A stretch of 6,739 nt of DNA from contig JACQXL010000091.1 of assembly GCA_016208805.1 (NCBI GenBank), forward strand, positions 1 to 6,739. Reading direction: 5' to 3'. The notes under the pieces were generated by a model that worked only from the letters and a program-made list of their open reading frames with translations, had not been told where the DNA came from and made no database searches. Numbering within the stretch: the first letter of the stretch is position 1; each line of letters begins with the position of its first letter. Source of the stretch: Planctomycetota bacterium. GTDB lineage: Bacteria; Planctomycetota; MHYJ01; JACQXL01. This document shows, one piece after another, positions 1 through 6,193 of this stretch. The position numbers were made by a program, and so were the translations under genes.

Positions 1-48
1 GCTCAGAATGACACTCTCCGGGTGGTCTTTTTCCCATTTCGCAAGAGT
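1..48. repeat. Right half of a palindromic dispersed element (second copy of the 5928-6103 element), cut by the window edge
   Basis: Positions 3-14 (tcagaatgacac) and 35-48 (catttcgcaagagt) match, in the same order and orientation, the right arm of the element at 5928-6103 (6058-6069 and 6090-6103). The spacer between them is similar but not identical (ctccgggtggtctttttccc here, tttttgggtggtttatttccc there). The left half would lie outside the window. The - strand gene reads into this sequence, and its last codons and TGA stop (3-5) are made of it. I infer a MITE- or REP-like non-coding mobile repeat; no transposase is visible. Confidence 0.75.
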
Positions 49-962
49 TCAGTAATTAGACGAATATTTACTTTACACAATTGTTGTCTATTCGGAACCC
101 AAGGTTCAACTGATGCTAAAGACTCTCCCCATGCCGTAGGGTCTTGCATAGGATCTCTCCTAGTTGGCACAGCAACTCTTATTGCCTGTTGATTATCGCC
201 GTGTGTAGCGGGACTATAATTGAAGTTAACCACCCGTTTCTCTGGGGTGTCTCCTTGGTGATGCTTCCATTCAGTGCCTAATATTGCATAAACATCCACC
301 TCATTGTTAAAGGCAGTGTTTGTGAACCAGCCGCTTATTCCGGCATCAGGCACATTAAAATTACGGATAAACACATCCTTCTTAGTCACATTAAGCCGTC
401 TGTGGACTCCTTGCACCATAAACCCACGCCACTCCTCATAACGACTGATACCGTCTCCATTTGTGCCGCTACCCGCAGGCATATTGTCATTATCATCAAG
501 CTGATTATCGCCGGTCGGTCCTGAATTCTGAGGTGAGCCGTCCCGGATGAAATTATCGTCATCATCACGCTGGATGTTGGTATACAACTTGCCGTTGCCT
601 TCTTCTTTGGCAATAAATGTTTTGCCACTAACCATAAACTGGGCATTAATCTTACCATAGGCGCCGTAATCGTAAGATTTAACAGTTACGGTTGCCTGAT
701 AATTGTTAGTCCCGCTTGTTAATGCTACATTTCTATCGCTTCCTGAAATAGTAAAATCCGTCTGGTCGGGGAATTGCAGGTCTTTCCAGATGGCTGAGTC
801 TTCGCCGGAAGTCGGCAGGGTTTGCGGGGCATTCAGACAATAACCCGGTTCGCTTGATACCGCGAAGAGGTCAAACCTGAACTGGCCTGTTACCGTAGTC
901 GGTATTACCACTGCTCTAATAATAGTTGTATTGTCCTCATCGCCACCTCTGGGGAAAAACAT
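3..962 (-). CDS. Distal part of an exported multidomain protein with a calcium-loop region; 3' end formed by a repeat
   Basis: The frame is open from about 1094 down to a TGA at 3-5; the first ATG (960-962) gives 319 residues. It has no Shine-Dalgarno sequence and no signal peptide, so an independent start is unlikely. The frame upstream of the ATG already reads as normal protein, and I see this as the third part of the gene starting at 3969, entered by a +1 shift near 1030. The N-terminal third is beta-rich. An Asp-rich stretch at about residues 133-172 ends in NGDGISRYEEW, which resembles an EF-hand, dockerin or thrombospondin-3 calcium loop. A GFMVQGVHRRLN segment follows; from memory, this kind of segment precedes a metalloprotease-like domain in large secreted proteins. 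No HExxH is present here. The last about 14 residues (from LLRNGKK on) are encoded by the dispersed repeat at 1-48, so the natural C-terminus is probably missing. Confidence 0.6.
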   Translation of the reverse strand: MFFPRGGDEDNTTIIRAVVIPTTVTGQFRFDLFAVSSEPGYCLNAPQTLPTSGEDSAIWKDLQFPDQTDFTISGSDRNVALTSGTNNYQATVTVKSYDYGAYGKINAQFMVSGKTFIAKEEGNGKLYTNIQRDDDDNFIRDGSPQNSGPTGDNQLDDNDNMPAGSGTNGDGISRYEEWRGFMVQGVHRRLNVTKKDVFIRNFNVPDAGISGWFTNTAFNNEVDVYAILGTEWKHHQGDTPEKRVVNFNYSPATHGDNQQAIRVAVPTRRDPMQDPTAWGESLASVEPWVPNRQQLCKVNIRLITELLRNGKKTTRRVSF

Positions 963-1023
963 TGACGGGCATTTGAGTATCTCAACCTTAATAACAGTTA
1001 CTTTGGCAGATTTAATAGTAGGG

Positions 1024-3027
1024 TTACATTTCAGGATTGGTCTTGGGCGTGCCGGTTGGTGTGGTTGCCTGCACGATAATATCTGCCGGGACGGTTAAGT
1101 CAGGCGGTGTGGTGTCCACCACCGTTATATTGCGTGTTACCTCACTAAAATTATCCGCGTTATCCGTGGCTCTGAAAGTAACTGCCGTAATGCCCAGCGG
1201 AAAGAATGCCGGCAACGGCCCGCCGTTTACGGTCTTGATAATATCACCTTTAAGCCCGCTCGTAGCATCTGTCGCTTGAGCGCTACTTAGGAATTGCTGG
1301 ATAGCCGGGTCGTTGACAGATACACCCTCCCAACTGGTTTGCTCAACCGTAATATTGGCTGGAATATTCGTGAATACCGGCGCTGTCCAATCAACATTTG
1401 TATCCCGTGATTCCGTAGGCGCTGACGAGTTACCAGCATAATCCGTAACCGTGCAGGTAAAAGTCTGGGCTATGCCTTCACCAAAGGTATGAGATTGAGA
1501 CGGGTCATAACTCTTTACGCCCGAAAGGTTATCTGGGGCGGGGTTAGTAGATGCCACTCCTGAAAGGGAATCGCTGACCGTATAATATACCATCACAGGT
1601 TGTGTATTGTTCCATCCATCGTCATTAGGTGGCGGAGTTACGGTTGGAGTTATTGTGGGTGGAGTTTTATCAAGTTTGACGGTGGCCGAATCAGTAACGG
1701 AATTACCGGCCTTATCAATCGCCGTGCCGGTGATGGGGTATTCGCCGTCCACGGTAAATGTTGCCGGCGGAGTGACCGTGTCTATACCGGAGAGTTCATC
1801 GGTTGCCTCAAAACTCAGCACCACATCCTCATTATTCCAACCGGCATCGTTGGGTTCAGCCGTCAGGACCGGCGTGATGGACGGTTGGGTCAGGTCAATC
1901 TGGATGGGCGTCTGTTTGGTTTCTTCTTTATTAGGTCTGGCCACAAGCACATTGTCAACCAGTTTATATGCCTTATCAACTGCATAATATGTAAGGGTGA
2001 TAATACCTTCCTCTGTGAAAGTAATATCGGCCGTGGCCACCGGGCTGATATAAGAGACGGGGTGCACAATAACCGGCGGCTCGTCACCGATTTGATACGA
2101 GAGGTAGTCCACTCCGGCAATCGGCGGTGGCGGCTGGTCCTCGGCCCTTAAGGTTACCTGCACCGGCACGGTATTATTCCAACTAACGCTGTTTGGTTCA
2201 GGGTCAATAGTAACTGTTGTTAAGGGTGGCGTATCATCCTGGACGATTATTACCAAACTATATTTTGTCGTATCTATTGCCGGCGCAATGGGCGCCCGGT
2301 GACCGCAGGGCGCAACACCAGTCGGCGTGGTGCTTTTGCACATCGCATCGGCCGTTGCACTATAGACTTGAGCCGGATTAAGCGTGTAGGTAAAAGTCCT
2401 TCTGTATTCGCTGGCGGCGATTATATCCGCCGGCTCTATTTCGTGCTCCACACCTAACGTATCGGTTATTATAATAGTGCGACTAATTGCATCAGTATCA
2501 ACTAATAACTCCACATAGGCATTTATGCTGACGGTCTCGCCGGCTAAAGCGGTGATTGGGCCGGACATCTCCACCCAGATATTTTCGCCGTCCTGATGCC
2601 CCATCTGGAAATTGCCGCGTTCTGCCACATTGAGCGTCGTCTGGTCAAGCCACATATTGGCAGTATTCCAGTTGAATGAGAAATCAGTATGGTTATAAAC
2701 CCTGAAGTCAAGGGATGATACCTTTTGCTTGAGTCGCAAGCCAAGCCAGATTGGTCCTTTATCTCCTAAATAACCACTGTAATAGAACCGGACAATCCCG
2801 GCCGGGTCAATGCTGGCCGCCGGTCCGGCGCTATTGGGCGGCAAATCACGGAAGGCATATTTCCAACTGGCCGCGTTTACCCCGCCGATGCTGGCATAGT
2901 TGCTGTTAGTAACGCTATGGCTATGGTCATAGTAATAATAACTGCCGCCGTATCGGCTCGGGTCGGTCGTGGCGGTGGTCCACCAAGATTCCATCCCATC
3001 ATACCATTCGTCATAATCTTCTTCCAC
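1024..3027 (-). CDS. Central part of an exported multidomain protein: three Ig-like repeats and HYR-like modules
   Basis: The region is 667 residues from a GTG at 3025-3027 to a TAA at 1024-1026. The GTG has no Shine-Dalgarno sequence, and the frame stays open upstream to the TAG at 3079-3081 (17 more codons, reading WGAVRIEVDPNIAEFTS). It is therefore in frame with the preceding gene and probably its continuation. From the GTG, residues 1-260 form a Tyr/Trp-rich beta region (SYYYYDHSHS, WLGLRLKQK). Then come three bacterial Ig-like repeats at about 262-375, 376-456 and 457-544, marked by a recurring (S/G)WNN and by TxxDxxG/A near each end (TAIDKAGN, TVTDYAGN). A HYR-like module follows at about 545-635 (ITVEQTSWEGVSVNDPAIQ, ending VTFRATDNADN), and a second HYR starts with DTTPPDLTVPADIIVQAT but breaks off at TNPEM. 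The likely role is adhesion or surface-layer architecture outside the cell. No catalytic motif was seen. Confidence 0.65.
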   Translation of the reverse strand: MEEDYDEWYDGMESWWTTATTDPSRYGGSYYYYDHSHSVTNSNYASIGGVNAASWKYAFRDLPPNSAGPAASIDPAGIVRFYYSGYLGDKGPIWLGLRLKQKVSSLDFRVYNHTDFSFNWNTANMWLDQTTLNVAERGNFQMGHQDGENIWVEMSGPITALAGETVSINAYVELLVDTDAISRTIIITDTLGVEHEIEPADIIAASEYRRTFTYTLNPAQVYSATADAMCKSTTPTGVAPCGHRAPIAPAIDTTKYSLVIIVQDDTPPLTTVTIDPEPNSVSWNNTVPVQVTLRAEDQPPPPIAGVDYLSYQIGDEPPVIVHPVSYISPVATADITFTEEGIITLTYYAVDKAYKLVDNVLVARPNKEETKQTPIQIDLTQPSITPVLTAEPNDAGWNNEDVVLSFEATDELSGIDTVTPPATFTVDGEYPITGTAIDKAGNSVTDSATVKLDKTPPTITPTVTPPPNDDGWNNTQPVMVYYTVSDSLSGVASTNPAPDNLSGVKSYDPSQSHTFGEGIAQTFTCTVTDYAGNSSAPTESRDTNVDWTAPVFTNIPANITVEQTSWEGVSVNDPAIQQFLSSAQATDATSGLKGDIIKTVNGGPLPAFFPLGITAVTFRATDNADNFSEVTRNITVVDTTPPDLTVPADIIVQATTPTGTPKTNPEM

Positions 3028-3078
3028 GCTGGTGAATTCGGCGATATTGGGGTCTACCTCAATCCTGACCGCGCCCCA

Positions 3079-3969
3079 CTAGTAATCAGCCGGCTGGCCC
3101 CTTAACTGGACATAGACTATATCGTTGACATCGGCCTTGAGCGTATCGGTCAGCGTACCATCAGACGCAACGGCTGATATACTGAATGTCGGGCCATTCG
3201 GGTTTGCCAGAGCGGAAACGGTTGCGCTATTAAGCGATAATGACGTCTTTGAACCCTTTGGCTCTGCCGCTTGTTCGGTAACAGTCAGATGCCTATCTTT
3301 AACCTGTAAAGTCTCCAATGTGCCGTTATTATCCAAATCTACCTGAATAGATGTAAGCGGTTTCTCCGGAGATATGGTCGGTGGGACAAGTTCCGGTGCG
3401 AGGGCATAATAACCGCCCTTATTAGAGAATATTACTGAACCTGTTGGATTGGAAAGGATAATCTCATCAATATTATCATTATCAATGTCCTGGAATGTCA
3501 GAGCCAGCGCAGACGTGGTAGAGAATGCTTTGTCTATAATCGTATCCGATTCATAGAAGATTCCATTTCCCTGATTGATAAAGATGGCGTTATGCGGATT
3601 ACGCTTATTATGGGCAACCACTATTATATCCGGCAGGCCGTCATTATTAATATCAGCCAATTTGATGATGTGCGGAACGGTGGGCACTTCAGGCGGATGA
3701 ACAGTCATCGCCAGAGAAGATGAAGCATCTGAGAATGTGCCGTTTTTATTATTCAGGAATAGCCGGATATTATGGGTTTGCGGTGAATCATTTACCCCAA
3801 CGATTATATCAGGATATGTATCGGAATTGACATCGCCCACCGCAAAGGTCAGGACGTTATCTGAAATGACCACCGGATTATCCGTGCCAGAGATGGCGTT
3901 GTAACCTATAAATCCACAGGTTAGTAAGACAACCAATAACGATATTTTTACCCTCTTATGATTTAGCAT
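3079..3969 (-). CDS. Exported protein, N-terminal part: signal peptide and FG-GAP/VCBS-type repeats, ends at TAG
   Basis: I chose the ATG at 3967-3969 because a full AAGGAGG (complement of 3975-3981) lies five bases upstream; an earlier GTG at 3973-3975 falls inside this site. The product is 296 residues. Residues 1-8 are basic (NHKRVK) and about 9-26 hydrophobic (ISLLVVLLTCGFIGYNA), a Sec signal peptide. C18 is preceded by LLT, a poor lipobox, so I do not call it a lipoprotein. Four calcium-loop repeats follow: D46-VNSDTYPD, D106-INNDGLPD, D161-IDNDNIDE and a weaker D211-LDNNGTLE. Each comes after a short beta strand and is typical of FG-GAP/VCBS (integrin-alpha-like propeller) repeats. Residues 235-296 form a Ser/Thr-rich beta module. 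The gene ends with TAG, and translation in the same frame would continue for another 684 codons. It is probably the 5' part of a much larger surface protein gene. Confidence 0.75.
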   Translation of the reverse strand: MLNHKRVKISLLVVLLTCGFIGYNAISGTDNPVVISDNVLTFAVGDVNSDTYPDIIVGVNDSPQTHNIRLFLNNKNGTFSDASSSLAMTVHPPEVPTVPHIIKLADINNDGLPDIIVVAHNKRNPHNAIFINQGNGIFYESDTIIDKAFSTTSALALTFQDIDNDNIDEIILSNPTGSVIFSNKGGYYALAPELVPPTISPEKPLTSIQVDLDNNGTLETLQVKDRHLTVTEQAAEPKGSKTSLSLNSATVSALANPNGPTFSISAVASDGTLTDTLKADVNDIVYVQLRGQPADY

Positions 3970-3972
3970 GTT

Positions 3973-3981
3973 CACCTCCTT
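3973..3981 (-). promoter_or_regulatory. Shine-Dalgarno site for the exported protein gene
   Basis: The - strand reads AAGGAGGTG, a near-perfect anti-16S match, five bases (counted from AAGGAGG) before the ATG at 3967-3969. It decides the start: the in-frame GTG at 3973-3975 overlaps the site itself. It is the only strong ribosome-binding site in the whole - strand half, which supports the view that the two downstream frames are not independent genes. Confidence 0.7.
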
Positions 3982-4060
3982 ATGATGCTATAAGGTTTTA
4001 GAGAACAGAAGTTGTCACAGCCCAGATGTATTATTCAAGCCCCGCAGCAATAAGGAATAG

Positions 4061-4086
4061 ATTATAATATCACTTATATTTGTCAA
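4061..4086 (-). promoter_or_regulatory. Possible promoter of the exported protein gene (perfect boxes, short spacer)
   Basis: On the - strand there is a perfect TTGACA (4086-4081) and a perfect TATAAT (4066-4061), but only 14 bases apart instead of 16-18. A weaker TTGCTT four bases upstream of TTGACA would give an 18-base spacer to the same TATAAT. Transcription would start around 4054, leaving a leader of about 85 bases. The surrounding region is AT-rich and non-coding, in a divergent intergenic gap. No transcript evidence is available, so this remains a pattern match. Confidence 0.35.
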
Positions 4087-4132
4087 GCAAAATATTTACC
4101 GTAGCACAAAATATCCATAACAACACAATTTC

Positions 4133-4161
4133 TTGACTTAACCAAGTCCATAAGGCATAGT
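4133..4161 (+). promoter_or_regulatory. Possible thrS promoter, close to the start codon
   Basis: TTGACT (4133-4138, 5 of 6) is followed after 17 bases by CATAGT (4156-4161, 4 of 6). This would place the transcript start at about 4168, next to the ATG at 4170. No good Shine-Dalgarno sequence precedes that ATG: only AAGG at 4152-4155, 14 bases away. A leaderless or nearly leaderless thrS mRNA is therefore possible. No T-box or other leader structure is seen in the gap between 3982 and 4169. Confidence 0.25.
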
Positions 4162-4169
4162 AACGGTTT

Positions 4170-5927
4170 ATGTCAAACGGTAAGGTCGCAACCAATCCCG
4201 CTAATAGGGATTTAGAAACATTACGACACAGCGCCTCTCATATTATGGCCGATGCGGTCAAGCGGCTGTTCCCGCAGGCCAAACTGGCTATCGGGCCGGC
4301 CATTGAAGAGGGCTTCTATTACGACTTTGACGTGCCTGCCCCGTTCCTGCCCGAAGACCTCAAGAAGATTGAAGACGAAATGGCTAAAATCATAAAGTCT
4401 AATACCAAGTTTGAGCGGACTGAGATATCGCGCTCAGATGCCCTGAAGATGTTCAAGGACGAACCGTATAAGACAGAGCTCATCAGTGAATTACCGGCCG
4501 GCGAGCAGATAAGCATCTATAAGCACGGTAATTTCGTTGACCTGTGCCGCGGTCCGCATATCGCATCAACCGGCCAGGTCAAGGCGTATAAACTGCTCAC
4601 GGCCACGGGCGCCTACTGGCGAGGGAGCGAAAAGAATAAGATGCTCCAGCGCATCTACGGCACCGCCTTCGAGTCCAAACAGCAGTTAGACGACCACATC
4701 AAACATATTGAAGAGGTCAAGAAGCGCGACCACCGATTACTGGGCAAGGAGTTAGACCTCTACAGCATCCAGTATGAAGATGCCGGGCCGGGGCTGGTGT
4801 TCTGGCACCCCAAGGGCGCGATGATACGCAAACTCATAGAAGACTTCTGGCGCGCCGAGCACCTCAAACATGGCTACGAATTCATTTACTCCCCACATAT
4901 CGCCCGGCTCGGGCTATGGAAGACCTCGGGCCACTGGGATTTCTATAGAGAGAATATGTATTCGCCCATTGATATAGACGAGCAGGAATATATCCTCAAG
5001 CCGATGAACTGCCCCGGCCATATCCTGGTCTATAAAAGCAGAGGCCGGAGCTACCGCGATCTGCCGCTGCGCTGGGCCGAACTGGGCACGGTCTACCGCT
5101 ATGAACGTAGCGGTGTACTGGCCGGACTGTTCCGGGTACGCGGGTTCACCCAGGATGATGCGCACCTGTTTTGCCGTCCGGACCAGCTGCGTGACGAGAT
5201 TATCGGCGTGATAAACTTCGGGACGGCTATCTTCAAAGCCTTCGGGTTCAGCGATTTCAAGATAGTCATCAGCACCCGGCCCAAAGAGAAGTATGTCGGC
5301 ACGATAGAAAACTGGGACCGGGCGACCGAGGCGCTCAAGGCCGGCGTGGAACAGGTCGGACTGCCCTACGAAATAGCCGAAGGCGAGGCGGTCTTTTACG
5401 GCCCCAAGGCCGATATCCACATCAAGGACTCGCTCGGCCGGGCCTGGCAGTGTTTCACTTTGCAGGTTGATTTTAATTTACCGGAACGCTTTGATATTGT
5501 ATATACGAGCCAGGAGGGAAAACAGGAACGGCCGATAATGCTGCATCGGGCATTGATGGGCTCGCTGGAACGGTTCTTTGCGATATTGATTGAACATTAC
5601 GGCGGCGCGTTTCCGCTCTGGCTGGCGCCGGTGCAGGCGGTAGTCCTGCCCGTACTGGAAACGCAACACAAATACGCCGTAGAAGTGCTGGAGACTCTGA
5701 AGAAATCCGGCATCCGGGCCGAGGCCGATTTGCGCAACGAGCGGCTCTCCAACCGCATCCGGTTCGCCACCAACCAGAAAGTGCCCTATATGATCGTGGT
5801 GGGCGACAAGGAAGAGACCGATAAAACTATCGCCGTCCGGGAGCGCGTCAAGGGCGACCTGGGCGCGATGAAAATAGAAGAGTTTATTACGAAGTTAGCC
5901 ACGGATTACACGGATTTTAAATACTGA
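4170..5927 (+). CDS. thrS: Threonyl-tRNA synthetase, form without the TGS domain
   Basis: This is a cytoplasmic class II aminoacyl-tRNA synthetase that charges tRNA-Thr and edits mischarged Ser-tRNA-Thr. It has 585 residues, against roughly 640 in the common bacterial form. It starts almost directly at the editing domain, so the N-terminal TGS (ubiquitin-like) domain is absent; nothing resembling it lies upstream in any frame. The editing site is complete: H20 and H24 (HSASH) with C126 and H130 (CRGPH). The catalytic core shows the three zinc/threonine ligands C281 (PMNCPGH), H332 (DDAHLF) and H459 (MLHRALMGSLERFF, motif 3), with motif 2 in the segment ending FRVRGFTQDD. The anticodon-binding domain begins around residue 485 (FPLWLAPVQ). 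The C-terminus is odd: after EEFITKL the residues ATDYTDFKY come mostly from a 20-bp dispersed repeat also found after infC. The TGA stop abuts a palindromic element. The start is the first ATG; ribosome-binding signals are weak. Confidence 0.97.
   Translation: MSNGKVATNPANRDLETLRHSASHIMADAVKRLFPQAKLAIGPAIEEGFYYDFDVPAPFLPEDLKKIEDEMAKIIKSNTKFERTEISRSDALKMFKDEPYKTELISELPAGEQISIYKHGNFVDLCRGPHIASTGQVKAYKLLTATGAYWRGSEKNKMLQRIYGTAFESKQQLDDHIKHIEEVKKRDHRLLGKELDLYSIQYEDAGPGLVFWHPKGAMIRKLIEDFWRAEHLKHGYEFIYSPHIARLGLWKTSGHWDFYRENMYSPIDIDEQEYILKPMNCPGHILVYKSRGRSYRDLPLRWAELGTVYRYERSGVLAGLFRVRGFTQDDAHLFCRPDQLRDEIIGVINFGTAIFKAFGFSDFKIVISTRPKEKYVGTIENWDRATEALKAGVEQVGLPYEIAEGEAVFYGPKADIHIKDSLGRAWQCFTLQVDFNLPERFDIVYTSQEGKQERPIMLHRALMGSLERFFAILIEHYGGAFPLWLAPVQAVVLPVLETQHKYAVEVLETLKKSGIRAEADLRNERLSNRIRFATNQKVPYMIVVGDKEETDKTIAVRERVKGDLGAMKIEEFITKLATDYTDFKY
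5897..5916 (+). repeat. 20-bp dispersed repeat, copy 1, inside the end of thrS
   Basis: The sequence agccacggattacacggatt is identical to 6683-6702. Here it is read as coding sequence and forms most of the non-conserved ThrRS tail (ATDYTDF). The family probably also includes the inverted, diverged copy at 6145-6158. From memory, similar CCACGGATTACACGGAT strings are scattered at gene ends in many environmental genomes; this was not checked. Confidence 0.8.
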
Positions 5928-6103
5928 ACTCTTGCGAAATGCCCCTTTTGTCATTCTGAACGGAGTCCCGACACCACCGTGTCGGGACGGAGTGAAGAAT
6001 CTCCTTTTTATGCGGATTTGGGACGAGATTCTTCGTCCCGACACTCCGTGTCGGGACTCAGAATGACACTTTTTGGGTGGTTTATTTCCCATTTCGCAAG
6101 AGT
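5928..6103. mobile_element. Palindromic MITE/REP-like element with cloverleaf potential
   Basis: The 176-bp non-coding element is bounded by perfect 14-bp terminal inverted repeats (ACTCTTGCGAAATG at 5928-5941, complement at 6090-6103). A second perfect 11-bp pairing lies inside (5949-5959 with 6058-6068). Within it are three hairpins: 5965-5974/5979-5988, 5994-6003/6025-6034 and 6035-6044/6048-6057. The first and third share the same stem, GTCCCGACAC. The element can therefore form a cloverleaf or one long hairpin, since the stems pair equally well across the centre. It begins directly after the thrS stop, and half of another copy lies at 1-48. There is no transposase, so it would have to be moved in trans. 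As RNA it may act as a thrS terminator or a processing or stability element. No clear target duplication was found. Confidence 0.75.
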
Positions 6104-6124
6104 GCTCTTTGCGTCCCAAAGAGC
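6104..6124 (+). other. Small hairpin abutting the palindromic element, in the infC leader
   Basis: GCTCTTT (6104-6110) pairs perfectly with AAAGAGC (6118-6124) around a 7-base loop. It starts at the base after the terminal repeat ends. No T-run follows, so it is not a standard terminator. It could be a leader element of infC, or what is left of the insertion target. Confidence 0.45.
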
Positions 6125-6144
6125 GGGGTCAAACTGCCACACTA

Positions 6145-6158
6145 TGAAATCTGTGGCT
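6145..6158 (-). repeat. Diverged inverted copy of the dispersed repeat, in the infC leader
   Basis: On the - strand this reads AGCCACAGATTTCA, 12 of 14 matching the start of the 20-bp repeat at 5897 and 6683. It also contributes one side of a 6-bp stem (GCCACA 6136-6141 with TGTGGC 6152-6157) just before the infC ribosome-binding site. The match is short, so the relationship is tentative. Confidence 0.35.
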
Positions 6159-6163
6159 CAAGG

Positions 6164-6171
6164 AAGGAGGT
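6164..6171 (+). promoter_or_regulatory. Strong Shine-Dalgarno site of infC, misplaced for the ATT start
   Basis: AAGGAGGT is a full anti-16S match. It lies 22 bases before the ATT at 6194, too far for normal initiation, but only five bases before an ATA at 6177 and seven before an ATA at 6179. This suggests translation once began, or still begins, near 6177. Confidence 0.7.
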
Positions 6172-6193
6172 AGGCAATATACAAAACCTATGA

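Noticed and set aside
1600..2151. Open frames on the + strand opposite the Ig-like repeats (183 and 126 codons)
   Set aside because: They are shadows of the repetitive coding sequence on the other strand; they have no ribosome-binding site and no recognisable motifs.
3910..3920. Lipoprotein signal at C18 of the exported protein
   Set aside because: The residues before Cys are LLT; threonine at -1 is a poor lipobox, so a plain Sec signal is more likely.
4914..5420. 168-codon open frame antisense to thrS
   Set aside because: It lies entirely within the conserved thrS catalytic core and is explained by its GC-rich codons.
5895..6173. Short open frames on both strands across the palindromic element
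   Set aside because: They are made of inverted-repeat sequence; the palindrome explains the lack of stops, and there is no start signal.
6179..6193. AUA 6179 start with TGA 6191 read as an amino acid (UGA recoding)
   Set aside because: TGA serves as a plain stop for thrS and infC in this window, and no in-frame TGA interrupts thrS; a missing base explains the site better.
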